Positions 1 to 8,919 of a stretch of DNA of 64,000 nt are shown here, piece after piece. This DNA comes from Bdellovibrionales bacterium (lineage in GTDB: Bacteria > Bdellovibrionota > Bdellovibrionia > Bdellovibrionales > UBA1609): NCBI GenBank assembly GCA_019637855.1, contig JAHBUX010000006.1, forward strand, positions 62,001-126,000. The letters run 5' to 3'. The position numbers and the translations under genes are program-made. Positions within the stretch are counted from its first letter, which is position 1, and every line of letters starts with the position of its first letter. Under the pieces are notes generated by a model that was given only the letters and a program-made list of their open reading frames with translations, was not told the DNA's origin and made no database searches.

Positions 1-67
1 CTACGCCGTCGTCGGCGCCCATCCCCGCCCTCAGTCTCCGGTTGACGCCGTCTGGGGCCTCGTCTAA
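1..67 (+). CDS. 3' end of an upstream gene (partial, tentative)
   Basis: The second forward frame is open from the window edge to a TAA at 65-67 and would encode a short tail ending in DAVWGLV. Nothing recognisable is visible in about 21 residues. The frame of the next gene is also open to the left edge, so this fragment could be spurious. Confidence 0.3.
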   Translation, partial: YAVVGAHPRPQSPVDAVWGLV

Positions 68-77
68 ACACCAGCCC

Positions 78-485
78 ATGAACTTAAAAGTCGGTCGCGA
101 ACTCGACATCATTATTGCCCGCGATGTGCTCGGTCACGCTGTGGAAAAGAACAAAAAATTCGGTTTCGTGGAGACCACTCCCAAAGGCACGCGCCCAATG
201 AAGAAGTATTCCAAAGATATCGAAGCAGCCTGGGAAGTGGCGCTGCACCTGGGGGTGACGCTGTTGCCGATTCAAGACGGCACTTGGTTTGCGCTGATCG
301 GCCCCGATGTGGGATGGGAAAGCCCGGCTCAGTTCTATAAATATATGCAAGACGCCGAGTTTATGAAGGCCGGAGCGGCCGTCGCGGACAGTGCTCCATT
401 GGCCATTTGCTTGGCCGCTTATCGTGCGACTCAGCGTCGACAGCTCGAGGAGCAGCCGCAGTCCGAAACGGACACGCTCAATTAA
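78..485 (+). CDS. ABA-sandwich-fold small protein, phage-type domain family
   Basis: A soluble 135-residue protein. Three segments match the small family annotated as phage ABA sandwich domain or BC1872-like fold. An N-terminal stretch reads [14 protein letters not shown], a central part has [12 protein letters not shown], and a C-terminal part has [12 protein letters not shown], the helix that closes the family. The molecular role of the family is unknown; members occur in phages and in bacterial chromosomes. The ATG at 78 is preferred because it places the family start at the N-terminus, although there is no clear Shine-Dalgarno and the frame is open to the window edge. The stop overlaps that of the convergent pstB by 4 bp. 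No other phage gene is nearby, so this looks like a lone accessory gene. Confidence 0.6.
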   Translation: MNLKVGRELDIIIARDVLGHAVEKNKKFGFVETTPKGTRPMKKYSKDIEAAWEVALHLGVTLLPIQDGTWFALIGPDVGWESPAQFYKYMQDAEFMKAGAAVADSAPLAICLAAYRATQRRQLEEQPQSETDTLN

Positions 486-1258
486 CCGAAATTTCCGGTA
501 ATGTACTCTTCTGTGAGCTGCACTTGCGGCTTGGTGAATACGCGGCCTGTCTCATTGAACTCGACCAGATCACCCATATACATAAACGCGGTGTAGTCTG
601 AAATGCGCGCCGCTTGCTGCATATTGTGAGTCACGATGGTGACGCAGTAGTCTTTCTTCAGTTCGTTGATCAACTCTTCAATCTGTGCGGTCGAGATCGG
701 ATCAAGCGCCGAAGTGGGCTCGTCCATCAACAGAACTTCGGGGCGCACCGCAATGGCGCGGGCGATGCATAGCCGCTGCTGTTGACCACCGGAAAGGCTG
801 GCACCACTTTGCTTCAGCTTGTCTTTCACTTCGTTCCACAGGGCTGCTTTTTCCAAAGCCCACTGCACGCGCGCGATCAACTGTTCGCGATCTAAGTTTT
901 GGTAGAGCTTTGCACCGAAGGCCACGTTGTCAAAGATCGACATCGGAAACGGTGTGGGTTTTTGAAACACCATGCCGATTTTGGCCCGGATCTTATTGGT
1001 GTCCTGTCTACGATCCAGAATATTGACCCCATTTAACAAGACCTCACCGGTCACGGTTTGCTTGGGGTACAGTTCAAAAATACGGTTAAAGGTGCGCAAT
1101 AAAGTGGATTTGCCACACCCGCTGGGCCCGATAAAAGCCACCACCCGCTTGTCGGGAATGGACATGTTGATGTTCTTGATGGCGTGAAACTTCCCATAGT
1201 GGAAGTTCAGGTCTTTTACGATCAGCTTGGCGCTCGGCGCAGGTGTTACAGTCGACAT
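482..1258 (-). CDS. pstB: Phosphate ABC transporter ATP-binding protein PstB
   Basis: This 258-residue ABC ATPase powers phosphate import through the PstC-PstA channel. It shows a full nucleotide-binding domain: Walker [10 protein letters not shown], the Q-loop region around [14 protein letters not shown] (the FQKP form is typical of PstB), the signature LSGGQQQR, Walker [12 protein letters not shown] and the H-loop [15 protein letters not shown]. The length is normal for PstB. It is the last gene of the pst operon, starting 3 bp after the pstA stop. phoU, which commonly follows pstB, is absent: the next gene is unrelated and on the other strand. PhoB/PhoR-type regulation is expected from the family, but no such regulator genes are present in the window. 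Confidence 0.97.
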   Translation of the reverse strand: MSTVTPAPSAKLIVKDLNFHYGKFHAIKNINMSIPDKRVVAFIGPSGCGKSTLLRTFNRIFELYPKQTVTGEVLLNGVNILDRRQDTNKIRAKIGMVFQKPTPFPMSIFDNVAFGAKLYQNLDREQLIARVQWALEKAALWNEVKDKLKQSGASLSGGQQQRLCIARAIAVRPEVLLMDEPTSALDPISTAQIEELINELKKDYCVTIVTHNMQQAARISDYTAFMYMGDLVEFNETGRVFTKPQVQLTEEYITGNFG

Positions 1259-1261
1259 CGA

Positions 1262-2110
1262 TTATCCCATAGCCTTACGGCGCAATAACGTGCGCGCGAT
1301 GATATTCAAAAGTAAAACTCCAGAGGTGATCAAAAGAGCACCGGCCCATGCCAGACTTTGCCAGTCTTCATAGGGACTCATGGCGAACTGAAAGATCGTG
1401 ACGGGCAAGTTGGCCATAGCCGAGGACAGATTGGTGCTCCAAAATTGATTGTTCAAAGCGGTGAACAAAAGGGGTGCGGACTCTCCACCGATACGAGCCA
1501 CACCGAGTAAAACGCCCGTAAGAATTCCCGCCTTGGCCGCACGATAAGTCACCATCACCGTGATCTTCCACTGTGGCGCGCCCAATGCGGCTGCAGCTTC
1601 ACGCAGAGAGTTCGGCACTAAACGCAGCATGTTCTCCGTGCTGTTGACCACGACCGGAATCAAGATAATGGCCAGGGCACAAGCGCCCGCATAGGCGGAG
1701 AAGTGCTTCATGCGAGCCACCACCAACGCGTAAACGAAAAAGCCGATAATCACCGACGGTGCCGAGAGCAAGATGCCATTGATAAAGCGAACGGTTGACG
1801 CGATCCAGCTGCCGCGCCCAAATTCGGCGAGGTAGGTGCCGATCAGAATACCAATCGGAGTGCCGATCAAAGTGCCAAGCCCTGTGATTACAATGCTGCC
1901 GAAGATGGCATTGAGTAAACCGCCGCTCTCGCCTGGTGGCGGAGTGATTTCCGTGAAGACGCGTTTGCTGATGGCCGGCATTCCGTTTTTCAGCAACGTC
2001 CACAAAATGGCGATCAAAAAGCCAAGGCCAATCACCATGGCCAACATGGCCGTGAATAAGGCGATGCGATTGGTGAGCTTGCGCCGCAAGTAAAGAAAGT
2101 CTTGGCTCAC
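1262..2110 (-). CDS. pstA: Phosphate ABC transporter permease PstA
   Basis: Inner-membrane permease of 282 residues, one half of the phosphate channel. It has about six hydrophobic segments and the binding-protein-dependent permease signature (EAA loop) near [31 protein letters not shown] (split here as [13 protein letters not shown] then [14 protein letters not shown]). The region [11 protein letters not shown]-like (here [15 protein letters not shown]) is characteristic of PstA. The start is a GTG that overlaps the pstC stop in a GTGA junction, indicating translational coupling. Length and order (S-C-A-B) are as in other bacteria. Confidence 0.95.
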   Translation of the reverse strand: MSQDFLYLRRKLTNRIALFTAMLAMVIGLGFLIAILWTLLKNGMPAISKRVFTEITPPPGESGGLLNAIFGSIVITGLGTLIGTPIGILIGTYLAEFGRGSWIASTVRFINGILLSAPSVIIGFFVYALVVARMKHFSAYAGACALAIILIPVVVNSTENMLRLVPNSLREAAAALGAPQWKITVMVTYRAAKAGILTGVLLGVARIGGESAPLLFTALNNQFWSTNLSSAMANLPVTIFQFAMSPYEDWQSLAWAGALLITSGVLLLNIIARTLLRRKAMG

Positions 2111-3147
2111 GTGATCGCCCCTTCGCGCTTCTGCATGCGCAATAGGAAAAATTTGGCGAATGCCAAAACTACAAATGTAATTAAAAACAAAACCAATCCG
2201 AGTTCTATAAGTGCAGCGGGATAAATCTCGCCCACCGCTTCGGTAAACTCGTTGGCCAAAGCCGAAGAGATGGTGTTTCCCGGCATCATCAGCGAGGCCG
2301 ACAGTTCATGCGAGTTCCCGATCACAAATGTGACGGCCATGGTTTCGCCCAAAGCGCGCCCCAGCCCCAGCATCACGCCGCCCACCACTCCGACTTTGGA
2401 ATGCGGAACCACGATTTTTGAAATCACTTCCCAAGTGGTGGCGCCCAGACCGTATGCGGACTCCTTCAGCAACGACGGCGTGAGTTCAAACACATCGCGC
2501 ATCACGGCTGAAATAAAAGGGATGACCATAACCGCTAAGATCAAACTGGCCGTCAGCATGCCAATGCCCATAGAGGGGCCTTTAAACAAAACGCCGATCA
2601 AAGGCAATTCACCCAGATTCTGAGTCATCCAAGGTTGGATGTTTTTGGCAAAGAAGGGCGCAAACACGAACAAGCCCCACATGCCGTAGATAATGCTGGG
2701 AATGGCGGCCAGAAGCTCAACGGCAATCCCAAGGGGGACTTTCAAAAAGCGCGGTGTCAGCTCGGTGAGAAAAAGTGCAATGCCGAAACTGATCGGCACG
2801 GCGATGGCCAAGGCGATAAAGGAAGTCACCAGCGTGCCATACAACGGTACCATGGCGCCAAACTGCTCAGCGACCGGGTCCCAATCGGTGCTGGTAAAGA
2901 ACTTCCAGCCGAAAGCTTTGATGGCCGGCATAGAGCCCGCCACCAAAGTCATAATCATCAAAAGTAAAAGGCCAAGAAGGCCGATGGCCAATAGGCGGGT
3001 GAGACCGCGGAAGGCGGCATCCATCCGACGTTGATTGCGGAGTTTCCTATCTAAATAGTCTTCGTTCGACGCCTCCACAGCCAGGGGCTGTGAGGGCGTG
3101 TCCTCAGTCACGATCAAAGGCATCCACTTCTCATTGTCGGTCAACAT
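2107..3147 (-). CDS. pstC: Phosphate ABC transporter permease PstC
   Basis: Inner-membrane permease of 346 residues that pairs with PstA. A hydrophilic N-terminal tail of roughly 45 residues precedes the first membrane helix ([20 protein letters not shown]). The permease-type EAA loop lies near [16 protein letters not shown], and the segment [19 protein letters not shown] is highly typical of PstC. The tail is somewhat longer than in E. coli PstC. The gene begins only 6 bp after the pstS stop and runs into pstA with a 4-bp overlap, so the four pst genes are read as one operon. Confidence 0.95.
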   Translation of the reverse strand: MLTDNEKWMPLIVTEDTPSQPLAVEASNEDYLDRKLRNQRRMDAAFRGLTRLLAIGLLGLLLLMIMTLVAGSMPAIKAFGWKFFTSTDWDPVAEQFGAMVPLYGTLVTSFIALAIAVPISFGIALFLTELTPRFLKVPLGIAVELLAAIPSIIYGMWGLFVFAPFFAKNIQPWMTQNLGELPLIGVLFKGPSMGIGMLTASLILAVMVIPFISAVMRDVFELTPSLLKESAYGLGATTWEVISKIVVPHSKVGVVGGVMLGLGRALGETMAVTFVIGNSHELSASLMMPGNTISSALANEFTEAVGEIYPAALIELGLVLFLITFVVLAFAKFFLLRMQKREGAIT

Positions 3148-3153
3148 AAAGCA

Positions 3154-4185
3154 CTAAAGGCCTACAGCAAGAGCGGCACCATCAGTGGACTTGAGGTTGT
3201 CCTTCCAAGTCTTTTCTACTGATTTAGCGACGCTCGCGGGCAGGGGGACATAGTGCAGTTCGGTCGCCATGCTTATACCCTTAGTATAAGCCCAGCGGAA
3301 GAACTTAAGCGCCTCTTTGCCCTGCTCGGCGTTGGCCTGCACTTTATGCATCAGAACGAAAGTGGAGCCGGCAATGGGCCAGCTTTTTTTACCCGGGGCA
3401 TTGGTAAGAATTAGGTAGTAGTCCTTAGCCTTACCCCAATCTGCGCCCGCGGCAGCCGCTTCAAAGGTCTCAGAGTTGGGCTCAACAAAGGTGCCGGCGC
3501 TGTTTTGCATACTGGCGGTGGCCATTTTGTTTTGCAAAGCGTAGGCGTACTCGACATAGCCGATCGAACCATCGATTTGTTTTACGTAGGAAGCGACGCC
3601 TTCGTTACCTTTACCGCCTACACCCGTGGGCCATTTGACGGCCGATCCTTCGCCTACTTTTTCCTTCCACTCGGGGCTGACCTTCGACAGGTAGTTGGTC
3701 CAAATAAACGTGCTGCCTGAGCCGTCCGAGCGACGAACCACGGTGATATCTTTGTCCGGAAGCTTGGTGCCTTTGTTGATGGCCACCAAGGCAGGGTCAT
3801 TCCATTTTTTGATTTTGCCTAAGAAGATATCAGCCAAAACAGCGCCACTCAGTTTGAGAGTTGACCCACTCAGGCCTTCGACATGGATCACTGGCACGAT
3901 GGCGCCATTCACGATCGGAAATTGCACCAATCCGTCCTTGGCCAGGTCTTCGGTTTTCAGCGGCATATCGGTGGCGCCGAACGCAACGGTTTTGCTTTGA
4001 ATTTGTTTAATTCCACCGCCCGAACCGATCGATTGATAGTTGATGGCGACACCAGTTTCGTTTTTGTAAACGGTGGCCCATTTTGCCAAGAGTGGGTAGA
4101 CGAAGGTGGATCCAGCGCCGGTGAGTTCCGCGGCGGAGGTAGTGAACGAGAGCATCAGGGCAGCAACAAGCGCAGTGAATTTCAC
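3154..4185 (-). CDS. pstS: Periplasmic phosphate-binding protein PstS
   Basis: This 343-residue protein captures phosphate in the periplasm and delivers it to PstCAB. The GTG at 4185 is chosen over an upstream in-frame ATG because it is preceded at proper distance by a strong AGAGGAG ribosome site and opens directly into a signal peptide (KFTALVAALMLSFTTSAAE). The mature protein starts with LTGAGSTFVYPLLAKW. It carries further PstS hallmarks: the phosphate-contacting SIGSGGG, FGATDMPL and RSDGSGSTFIWTNYL. Extending to the upstream ATG would add about 46 residues with no signal-peptide logic. It is first in the pst operon and lies 112 bp downstream of an outer-membrane barrel gene on the same strand. 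Confidence 0.96.
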   Translation of the reverse strand: MKFTALVAALMLSFTTSAAELTGAGSTFVYPLLAKWATVYKNETGVAINYQSIGSGGGIKQIQSKTVAFGATDMPLKTEDLAKDGLVQFPIVNGAIVPVIHVEGLSGSTLKLSGAVLADIFLGKIKKWNDPALVAINKGTKLPDKDITVVRRSDGSGSTFIWTNYLSKVSPEWKEKVGEGSAVKWPTGVGGKGNEGVASYVKQIDGSIGYVEYAYALQNKMATASMQNSAGTFVEPNSETFEAAAAGADWGKAKDYYLILTNAPGKKSWPIAGSTFVLMHKVQANAEQGKEALKFFRWAYTKGISMATELHYVPLPASVAKSVEKTWKDNLKSTDGAALAVGL

Positions 4186-4199
4186 GGTAGGTCTCCTCT

Positions 4200-4238
4200 T
4201 TTTGGCCAAAATATACGGGCTCAAAGAGGGTGAAATAA
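4200..4238 (-). promoter_or_regulatory. Possible pstS promoter with a 12-bp palindrome at the start point
   Basis: Reading the minus strand, a TATATT -10 box (4210-4215) lies 17 bp from a poor -35 TTATTT (4233-4238), as often seen at activator-dependent promoters. A perfect palindrome TTTTGGCCAAAA (4200-4211) covers the expected start point and directly abuts the ribosome site of pstS. I could not recognise a convincing Pho box. Confidence 0.35.
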
Positions 4239-4297
4239 AGGGGAATGGCGCTCCCAACGGAAACCTGACAAAGGCGCGAGTTAAGCGGTGCGGCGGT

Positions 4298-5242
4298 TTA
4301 AAACAGGTTGGCGCTGGAACCAATGCTCCAAGTGGTGCGGTCGGCTCTCAAATCGCCAATAACGAAGGACACGCCGGGCGACAGGTAAATGTCGCGTGTG
4401 ACCGAGATGCCGACGCCGAAATTCTGCGAAACATCGTAGCGGCGGAAGGTCCACGGATTTTCGCTGGAGCGAATATGTTCGAATACAAAGAGATTCGAAT
4501 CCATCCGCAAGTTCACCTTATCGGTAAGACGGTACTCAATGGCCGGCAGAAAAGCCCAGCTGTAATCACCCTGCTCTTTTTTGAACTCAGGATCATGCTT
4601 AGTGAAAACAGCCGCGCCAATGTACGTGTTGAAGCCGATCGAAAAACCAGTGCCTTCAAACTCGTAGACGCTGGTCTGACCGAAACCCCAGTTGGTTAAA
4701 AAACCTTTGCGTTGTTGATCTGACGCCGACACATAGGTCTGGCGCAAGCTTACAGCCGACTGCAGTCCGAACAAATTGTAAATGTACTGATAGGCGAAGT
4801 AGGGGTTTTCAACATCCACGCGATCGCCTTGATAACCATTCGGTGTACGCGTGCCCGACAGCGGTGCTACCCAACGCAAACCAAAACCGGCAAACAAAGC
4901 CTGTTGGGTAGTGAGATTGTATTTTCCAGAAATGGATCCGCCCAAAGCGGGGAAGTCCGTCGTGCCGAGAGCTCCGGTAATATTGGGGCGCTTTTCACCG
5001 AAAGGCTGCTGTAAGCTGCCGCCGGCGTAATTCAGAGAAGTGGAAATTGAGTAGCGCGATTTCGAACCGGTATCGGTGCGCAGTTTTTTATTGGTGATAA
5101 GAGTGTCGACATCTTGCCCGTCGGGTTTGCTTGTCGTCTCAGTTAGTTCATCGGCGTTAAGCGTGGAAGTGGATTCGCTGGGGGCGGCCAAAACGGCGGG
5201 TCCGATCACAAGAGCGGCAAACAACAGCAGGATCTTCGACAT
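4298..5242 (-). CDS. Exported outer-membrane beta-barrel protein
   Basis: A 314-residue protein with a signal peptide (MSKILLLFAALVIGPAVLAA) and a mature part made of alternating, aromatic-rich strands. It ends in SIGSSANLF; a C-terminal phenylalanine is the usual outer-membrane barrel assembly signal. The ATG at 5242 is preferred to one 30 bp upstream because CGGAGT precedes it. No family is recognised. Its position immediately upstream of pstS on the same strand suggests, but does not prove, that it is a porin-like channel used during phosphate starvation. A hydrophilic Thr/Ser-rich linker of about 40 residues separates the signal peptide from the barrel. Confidence 0.75.
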   Translation of the reverse strand: MSKILLLFAALVIGPAVLAAPSESTSTLNADELTETTSKPDGQDVDTLITNKKLRTDTGSKSRYSISTSLNYAGGSLQQPFGEKRPNITGALGTTDFPALGGSISGKYNLTTQQALFAGFGLRWVAPLSGTRTPNGYQGDRVDVENPYFAYQYIYNLFGLQSAVSLRQTYVSASDQQRKGFLTNWGFGQTSVYEFEGTGFSIGFNTYIGAAVFTKHDPEFKKEQGDYSWAFLPAIEYRLTDKVNLRMDSNLFVFEHIRSSENPWTFRRYDVSQNFGVGISVTRDIYLSPGVSFVIGDLRADRTTWSIGSSANLF

Positions 5243-5287
5243 AGTAAGACTCCGTTTTGGGATCAATATCAATTGGTAATCAAAACC

Positions 5288-5316
5288 ATTTATGGGAGGG
5301 CGGCGGTGGTGGTCAA
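5288..5316 (-). promoter_or_regulatory. Candidate sigma70-type promoter of the barrel gene
   Basis: On the minus strand TTGACC (complement of 5311-5316) is followed after 17 bp by ATAAAT (complement of 5288-5293), giving a leader of roughly 40 nt to the ATG at 5242. Confidence 0.4.
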
Positions 5317-5345
5317 GCGATTACTCTAGGGTATAGAAATCTCGG

Positions 5346-5374
5346 TTACAACACCTCTCCAAGTCCGTTATAGT
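5346..5374 (+). promoter_or_regulatory. Sigma70-type promoter of the GH31 gene
   Basis: TTACAA (5346-5351) and TATAGT (5369-5374) are separated by 17 bp, and the predicted start is about 20 nt upstream of the ATG at 5400. Confidence 0.55.
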
Positions 5375-5399
5375 GCCTGCACTTTTTTGAGGAGGCGGC

Positions 5400-7856
5400 A
5401 TGAAAGATTCGGCATGGGTGCGTTGGGGCCTGGGTATAGGTGTTTTTCTGACCTGCGTGACGCTGGCTTTGGTTGTCAGCCGCAAGTTTCCTTCCAAAAC
5501 ACGGGTGCAAGTCGAAATTCCCAAAACGGGTGAACGCCGCCTGCAACTGCGCGCCATCAGCCCGACGGTTTTTGCTTTTGAAGTTCTGCCGGAGTCAGTC
5601 GCTGAACCGCGTCTTCTGGATTTAAAAGCAGAACCGGTGGTCGGTGGGCAAATCCTGGAGGATGGGTTTGAGACCCAAGCCTTGAAGGTGACGGTCGGCA
5701 GTGATCTATGCATGAACGTCTTTGATAAAATCGCAGGTGTTGCGTTAGCTACATTGTGCCCCGAAGCGCATGATCTGAATATCTCTGCACCGACCATGAC
5801 CCATGCTTATGGTTTAGGGGAGCATCTGACTTTGAAGCCTGAGTTCAACTGGGTCGGAAAGGTACGCACGCCCGGCTCGAAATACGGCAATCGTATGATC
5901 CTGTTTGAAAAGGGCGCTGTCGGTGATGCGCAATTCCCGGTGTTGTACGCGCTCGGTCCGGCAAAACAAAACTTTGCCCTCGTCTATGACAACCCGTTTG
6001 CGCAGACCTGGGATTTGCAGAAGCTGCCGTGGTCGGTGAAGACCGGTCAGGGTTCAGTGCGCGGCTATTTTATCGGCGGTCGCGATATGCCCGAACTGCG
6101 TCGTCAATTTATGGAGATGGCCGGCCGTCCACCGGTGCCGCCTAAAAAAGCGTTTGGTCTATGGATGTCGGAGTACGGTTACGACAATTGGGCTGAGCTC
6201 GATAAAAAACGGCAAAGTCTTAAGGCCAACGGTTTTCCGGTGGAGGGTTTCGTGCTGGATCTGCAATGGTTCGGCGGCATCAAGGGCGGCTCTGAGCTCA
6301 GCAACATGGGCGGACTGCAGTGGGATCTTAAAAATTTTCCTGAACCGGAAAAAAAGATCGCTGAACTGAGAGAGCAGGGACTAGGTATTATAGTGATCGA
6401 AGAGCCGTTTATATCGGCCGGCGTGGTCGATCGCGAGTCGGGTCGCACAGTGTTTGGAGAACTGGAGAAAAAAGGATTTCTGGTGCGCGAAGGCAACGCG
6501 CCTGACGCCAAGCCGGTTCGTATCGATCCCAAAGCGTGGTGGGGCAATGGCGGGATGTTGGATTTTATCCGCAGTGAGGCCGGTGATTTCTGGCACGATT
6601 GGAAACGCCAACCTCTGATCAACGCCGGGGTGATGGGGCATTGGACTGATCTAGGGGAGCCCGAGATGTTTAGCGACAACGGCTTTTACGACAATGGTCG
6701 CTATTCACAAGCGCAAGCGCATAACTTCTACAACCTGCGCTGGAGTGAAAGTCTGTTTCGTGGCTATCAACGCAATGGCGTTGAACAACGGCCCTGGATT
6801 CTTTCGCGCTCCGGCACTATCAGCAGTCAACGCTTTGGTGTTGCGATGTGGTCGGGTGATATTGGTTCGAACTTGGAGAGCTTGGAGTCCACTGTCCGTG
6901 CGCAAGGACATATGTCGCTTTCGGGTATGGATTACTTCGGCTCGGACACGGGCGGATTTCATCGCGAAGGTGTGCGTGGCAAAGAAGGCGAAATGTACAC
7001 GCAGTGGTTTGTGAACTCGGCGATGTTCGATACGCCTTTGCGTCCGCACACCTTGAACCTATGCAACTGTCGAGAGACGGCACCGGATAGAGTAGGGCAC
7101 GTGCCGAGCAACTTGGCGGCGGCCCGACTGCGCCACACCTTGCAACCCTATTACTATTCTCTGGCGCATGAGGCGCAAAGAGTGGGCGAACCTCTGGTGG
7201 CCCCCTTGGTTTACTACTTTCAAGACGATCTGGGCGTGCGCGATCTGGGCGATCACAAGATGGTTGGCCCATTTCTGCTGGCTGTGTCGGTGGCGTCTGA
7301 AAACATCACCAACCGCGGCGTCTATTTTCCAGTCGGTCAATGGTACGACTACTACGACAACACGCTTTATGACAGCCCGGGAGGATGGGTCGGTGAGCGC
7401 GTCGTTCGGCGTGAGGGAAATCTGCGTCTACCGCTTTATGCGCGGGCCGGCGCATTGATTCCCACGCAAAACGCGCGTGGTGACATCGTGATTCAAGTGT
7501 TCCCTTCGCCGCAAGAGTCGACTTTCACGCTGTGGGAGGATGACGGCCGTACGCAAAAGTATTTAAAGGGCGAACGTCGCGCTACACCCTTGTGGCAGAT
7601 GGAAAGCAGCAACGGCACGCGTGTGCGCGTGGGTAAGGTCGAGGGCAGTTATATGGGAGCGCCGTCAGAGCGCTCCTTTGGGGTGGAGATATTTAGGGCC
7701 ACACAACCCACGGTGGTGCAAGTGAATGGCGAGGATTGGCCTCTTGTGCCGACCGACAAGAAAGATTTTTGGTCGTACCAAAATGGACGTGTGCAGGTTT
7801 GGTTGGCTGAACGACCGGTCAGTCAGACTGAGGACATTCTGATTCTTAACAAATAA
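5400..7856 (+). CDS. Membrane-anchored glycoside hydrolase family 31 enzyme
   Basis: An 818-residue alpha-glycosidase-type enzyme. An N-terminal hydrophobic helix at about residues 8-27 (WGLGIGVFLTCVTLALVV) anchors or exports it, so it should act outside the inner membrane. After an N-terminal beta domain comes the (beta/alpha)8 barrel, with GLWMSEYGYDNW near residue 255 and GFVLDLQWFGG. The segment HWTDLGEPE carries the expected nucleophile Asp417, and a typical distal segment reads WSGDIGSNLESL. A C-terminal beta domain follows, containing FTLWEDDGRT. GH31 members cleave alpha-glucosides, alpha-xylosides, sulfoquinovosides or act as transglycosylases; specificity cannot be read here. A strong GAGGAGG site precedes the ATG. 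Confidence 0.93.
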   Translation: MKDSAWVRWGLGIGVFLTCVTLALVVSRKFPSKTRVQVEIPKTGERRLQLRAISPTVFAFEVLPESVAEPRLLDLKAEPVVGGQILEDGFETQALKVTVGSDLCMNVFDKIAGVALATLCPEAHDLNISAPTMTHAYGLGEHLTLKPEFNWVGKVRTPGSKYGNRMILFEKGAVGDAQFPVLYALGPAKQNFALVYDNPFAQTWDLQKLPWSVKTGQGSVRGYFIGGRDMPELRRQFMEMAGRPPVPPKKAFGLWMSEYGYDNWAELDKKRQSLKANGFPVEGFVLDLQWFGGIKGGSELSNMGGLQWDLKNFPEPEKKIAELREQGLGIIVIEEPFISAGVVDRESGRTVFGELEKKGFLVREGNAPDAKPVRIDPKAWWGNGGMLDFIRSEAGDFWHDWKRQPLINAGVMGHWTDLGEPEMFSDNGFYDNGRYSQAQAHNFYNLRWSESLFRGYQRNGVEQRPWILSRSGTISSQRFGVAMWSGDIGSNLESLESTVRAQGHMSLSGMDYFGSDTGGFHREGVRGKEGEMYTQWFVNSAMFDTPLRPHTLNLCNCRETAPDRVGHVPSNLAAARLRHTLQPYYYSLAHEAQRVGEPLVAPLVYYFQDDLGVRDLGDHKMVGPFLLAVSVASENITNRGVYFPVGQWYDYYDNTLYDSPGGWVGERVVRREGNLRLPLYARAGALIPTQNARGDIVIQVFPSPQESTFTLWEDDGRTQKYLKGERRATPLWQMESSNGTRVRVGKVEGSYMGAPSERSFGVEIFRATQPTVVQVNGEDWPLVPTDKKDFWSYQNGRVQVWLAERPVSQTEDILILNK

Positions 7857-7897
7857 TCAATTCTCGTTTTGAGACGGGCTTTGCAGCTAAACCTTGT

Positions 7898-7924
7898 CCA
7901 CTGGACTACCGAAAAGTCCAGTGG
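7898..7924 (+). promoter_or_regulatory. 10-bp perfect inverted repeat overlapping the ribosome site
   Basis: CCACTGGACT (7898-7907) and AGTCCAGTGG (7915-7924) are perfectly complementary with a 7-nt loop. The 3' arm ends inside the GTGGAGGGA ribosome site of the gene starting at 7935. No T-run follows, which argues against a simple terminator. Confidence 0.65.
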
Positions 7925-7934
7925 AGGGACCATA

Positions 7935-8237
7935 ATGCCTACTAAATCAGTCAAGAAGTCCGTTACTCGAAAAGCTCGTAAGACAACCCCCAAAAAGAAG
8001 ACGATCACCAACCTGACCAAGCCTCAGGCTAAAAAAGCCAAGAAGACCCCGCCCACAGCGGAACGCCAAGGTCAGAAGCGTGGTTTTATGTGGAAGCTGC
8101 TGGAGCAGAAAAAAGCTCGTCAGCTTGAGCATCCGGCCCATCGCATGGGTGGTACTGCCAATCCGCATGAGCGTGTGCAACAGCCCAATGGTGCTGGGTT
8201 CACGCGCTTCCATGGTCCGCGCCGTAAGGCTGCCTGA
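7935..8237 (+). CDS. Small lysine-rich basic protein, possibly nucleic-acid binding
   Basis: A 100-residue, very basic protein. The first 45 residues are a Lys/Thr/Pro/Ala-rich tail (KKSVTRKARKTTPKKK and similar), reminiscent of histone-H1-like bacterial tails. The second half is less biased and has the segment GFMWKLLEQKKARQLEHPAH. There is no signal peptide or cysteine. Binding to DNA or RNA is an inference from composition only. The ATG at 7935 is chosen because GGAGGGA precedes it; an upstream extension would run through the hairpin at 7898-7924. It stands alone between the GH31 gene and a terminator. Confidence 0.7.
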   Translation: MPTKSVKKSVTRKARKTTPKKKTITNLTKPQAKKAKKTPPTAERQGQKRGFMWKLLEQKKARQLEHPAHRMGGTANPHERVQQPNGAGFTRFHGPRRKAA

Positions 8238-8254
8238 TTTTAGAATTTTATGTG

Positions 8255-8281
8255 GCCACCGCACGTCCGTGCGGTGGCTTT
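8255..8281 (+). terminator. Hairpin terminator after the lysine-rich gene
   Basis: A perfect 10-bp stem GCCACCGCAC / GTGCGGTGGC with a 4-nt loop, followed by only three T residues. It lies 17 bp after the stop at 8237. Confidence 0.65.
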
Positions 8282-8357
8282 GACTCTCTATCACCCCGGC
8301 ACATTCCTTGATATAGACTGCAGAAACGCTTCTTTCTCTTTGTATATTGGGAATGAA

Positions 8358-8900
8358 ATGAACATTTTTCTACACTGTCTTCGCCTCAGTCTTTTACCGG
8401 TTCTTTTTGTACTCACGTTTTCTGCCAGTGCTTCGACACCGGCTGAGCCTGCCGTCGTTAAATTTTCTTATCGGGCCGGTTGGACTGTGGACGATTATCT
8501 TACTCAATTTTTGACCAAGGTTCCGTTGGCGCAATTTGAATCTTCGCCTTCGGGCGATTCGATTCGCTTGACTGGGGCGATTGTGATCGAGCTGTTCAAT
8601 ATGCCCGAGGCTGTTCAAGTGGCGGTCGAGAATGATCTCCGCCGTGCCTTTCGCGGTGAACGCCGTATTTCTGGCGCCGCATTGGATATCCGCGCGGCCG
8701 AAGTCGTTTTTCTTGCGTCACGCCCAGAAGTGGACACTCCACGGCAGACGTATGGTCCTGCAGAGCCGTCTGACAGAGTGGTGCGCCATGAGGTCGATAT
8801 GGAGGCCATCAAACGCGAAGTGGAAGACCGTCAGCGTTTGCAAGCCCAGGAGCGGGGCGATTTCGGCTGCGGATCATTCTTAGGTCACATCGATAAATAA
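8358..8900 (+). CDS. Exported protein of unknown function
   Basis: A 180-residue protein with a clear signal peptide (LRLSLLPVLFVLTFSASAS). The mature part has no family I recognise. It contains an Ile/Val-rich stretch around IRLTGAIVIELF and a charged C-terminal helix (EAIKREVEDRQRLQAQE), ending in GCGSFLGHIDK with a lone cysteine. The ATG at 8358 is preferred because it begins the signal peptide; the upstream in-frame extension passes through the terminator. Neighbouring genes give no functional hint. Confidence 0.65.
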   Translation: MNIFLHCLRLSLLPVLFVLTFSASASTPAEPAVVKFSYRAGWTVDDYLTQFLTKVPLAQFESSPSGDSIRLTGAIVIELFNMPEAVQVAVENDLRRAFRGERRISGAALDIRAAEVVFLASRPEVDTPRQTYGPAEPSDRVVRHEVDMEAIKREVEDRQRLQAQERGDFGCGSFLGHIDK

Positions 8901-8919
8901 GAGTGCGCGGACAAAATGT

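Noticed and set aside
4186-4297. Pho box upstream of pstS
   Set aside because: No pair of CTGTCA-like repeats with 11-bp period could be recognised.
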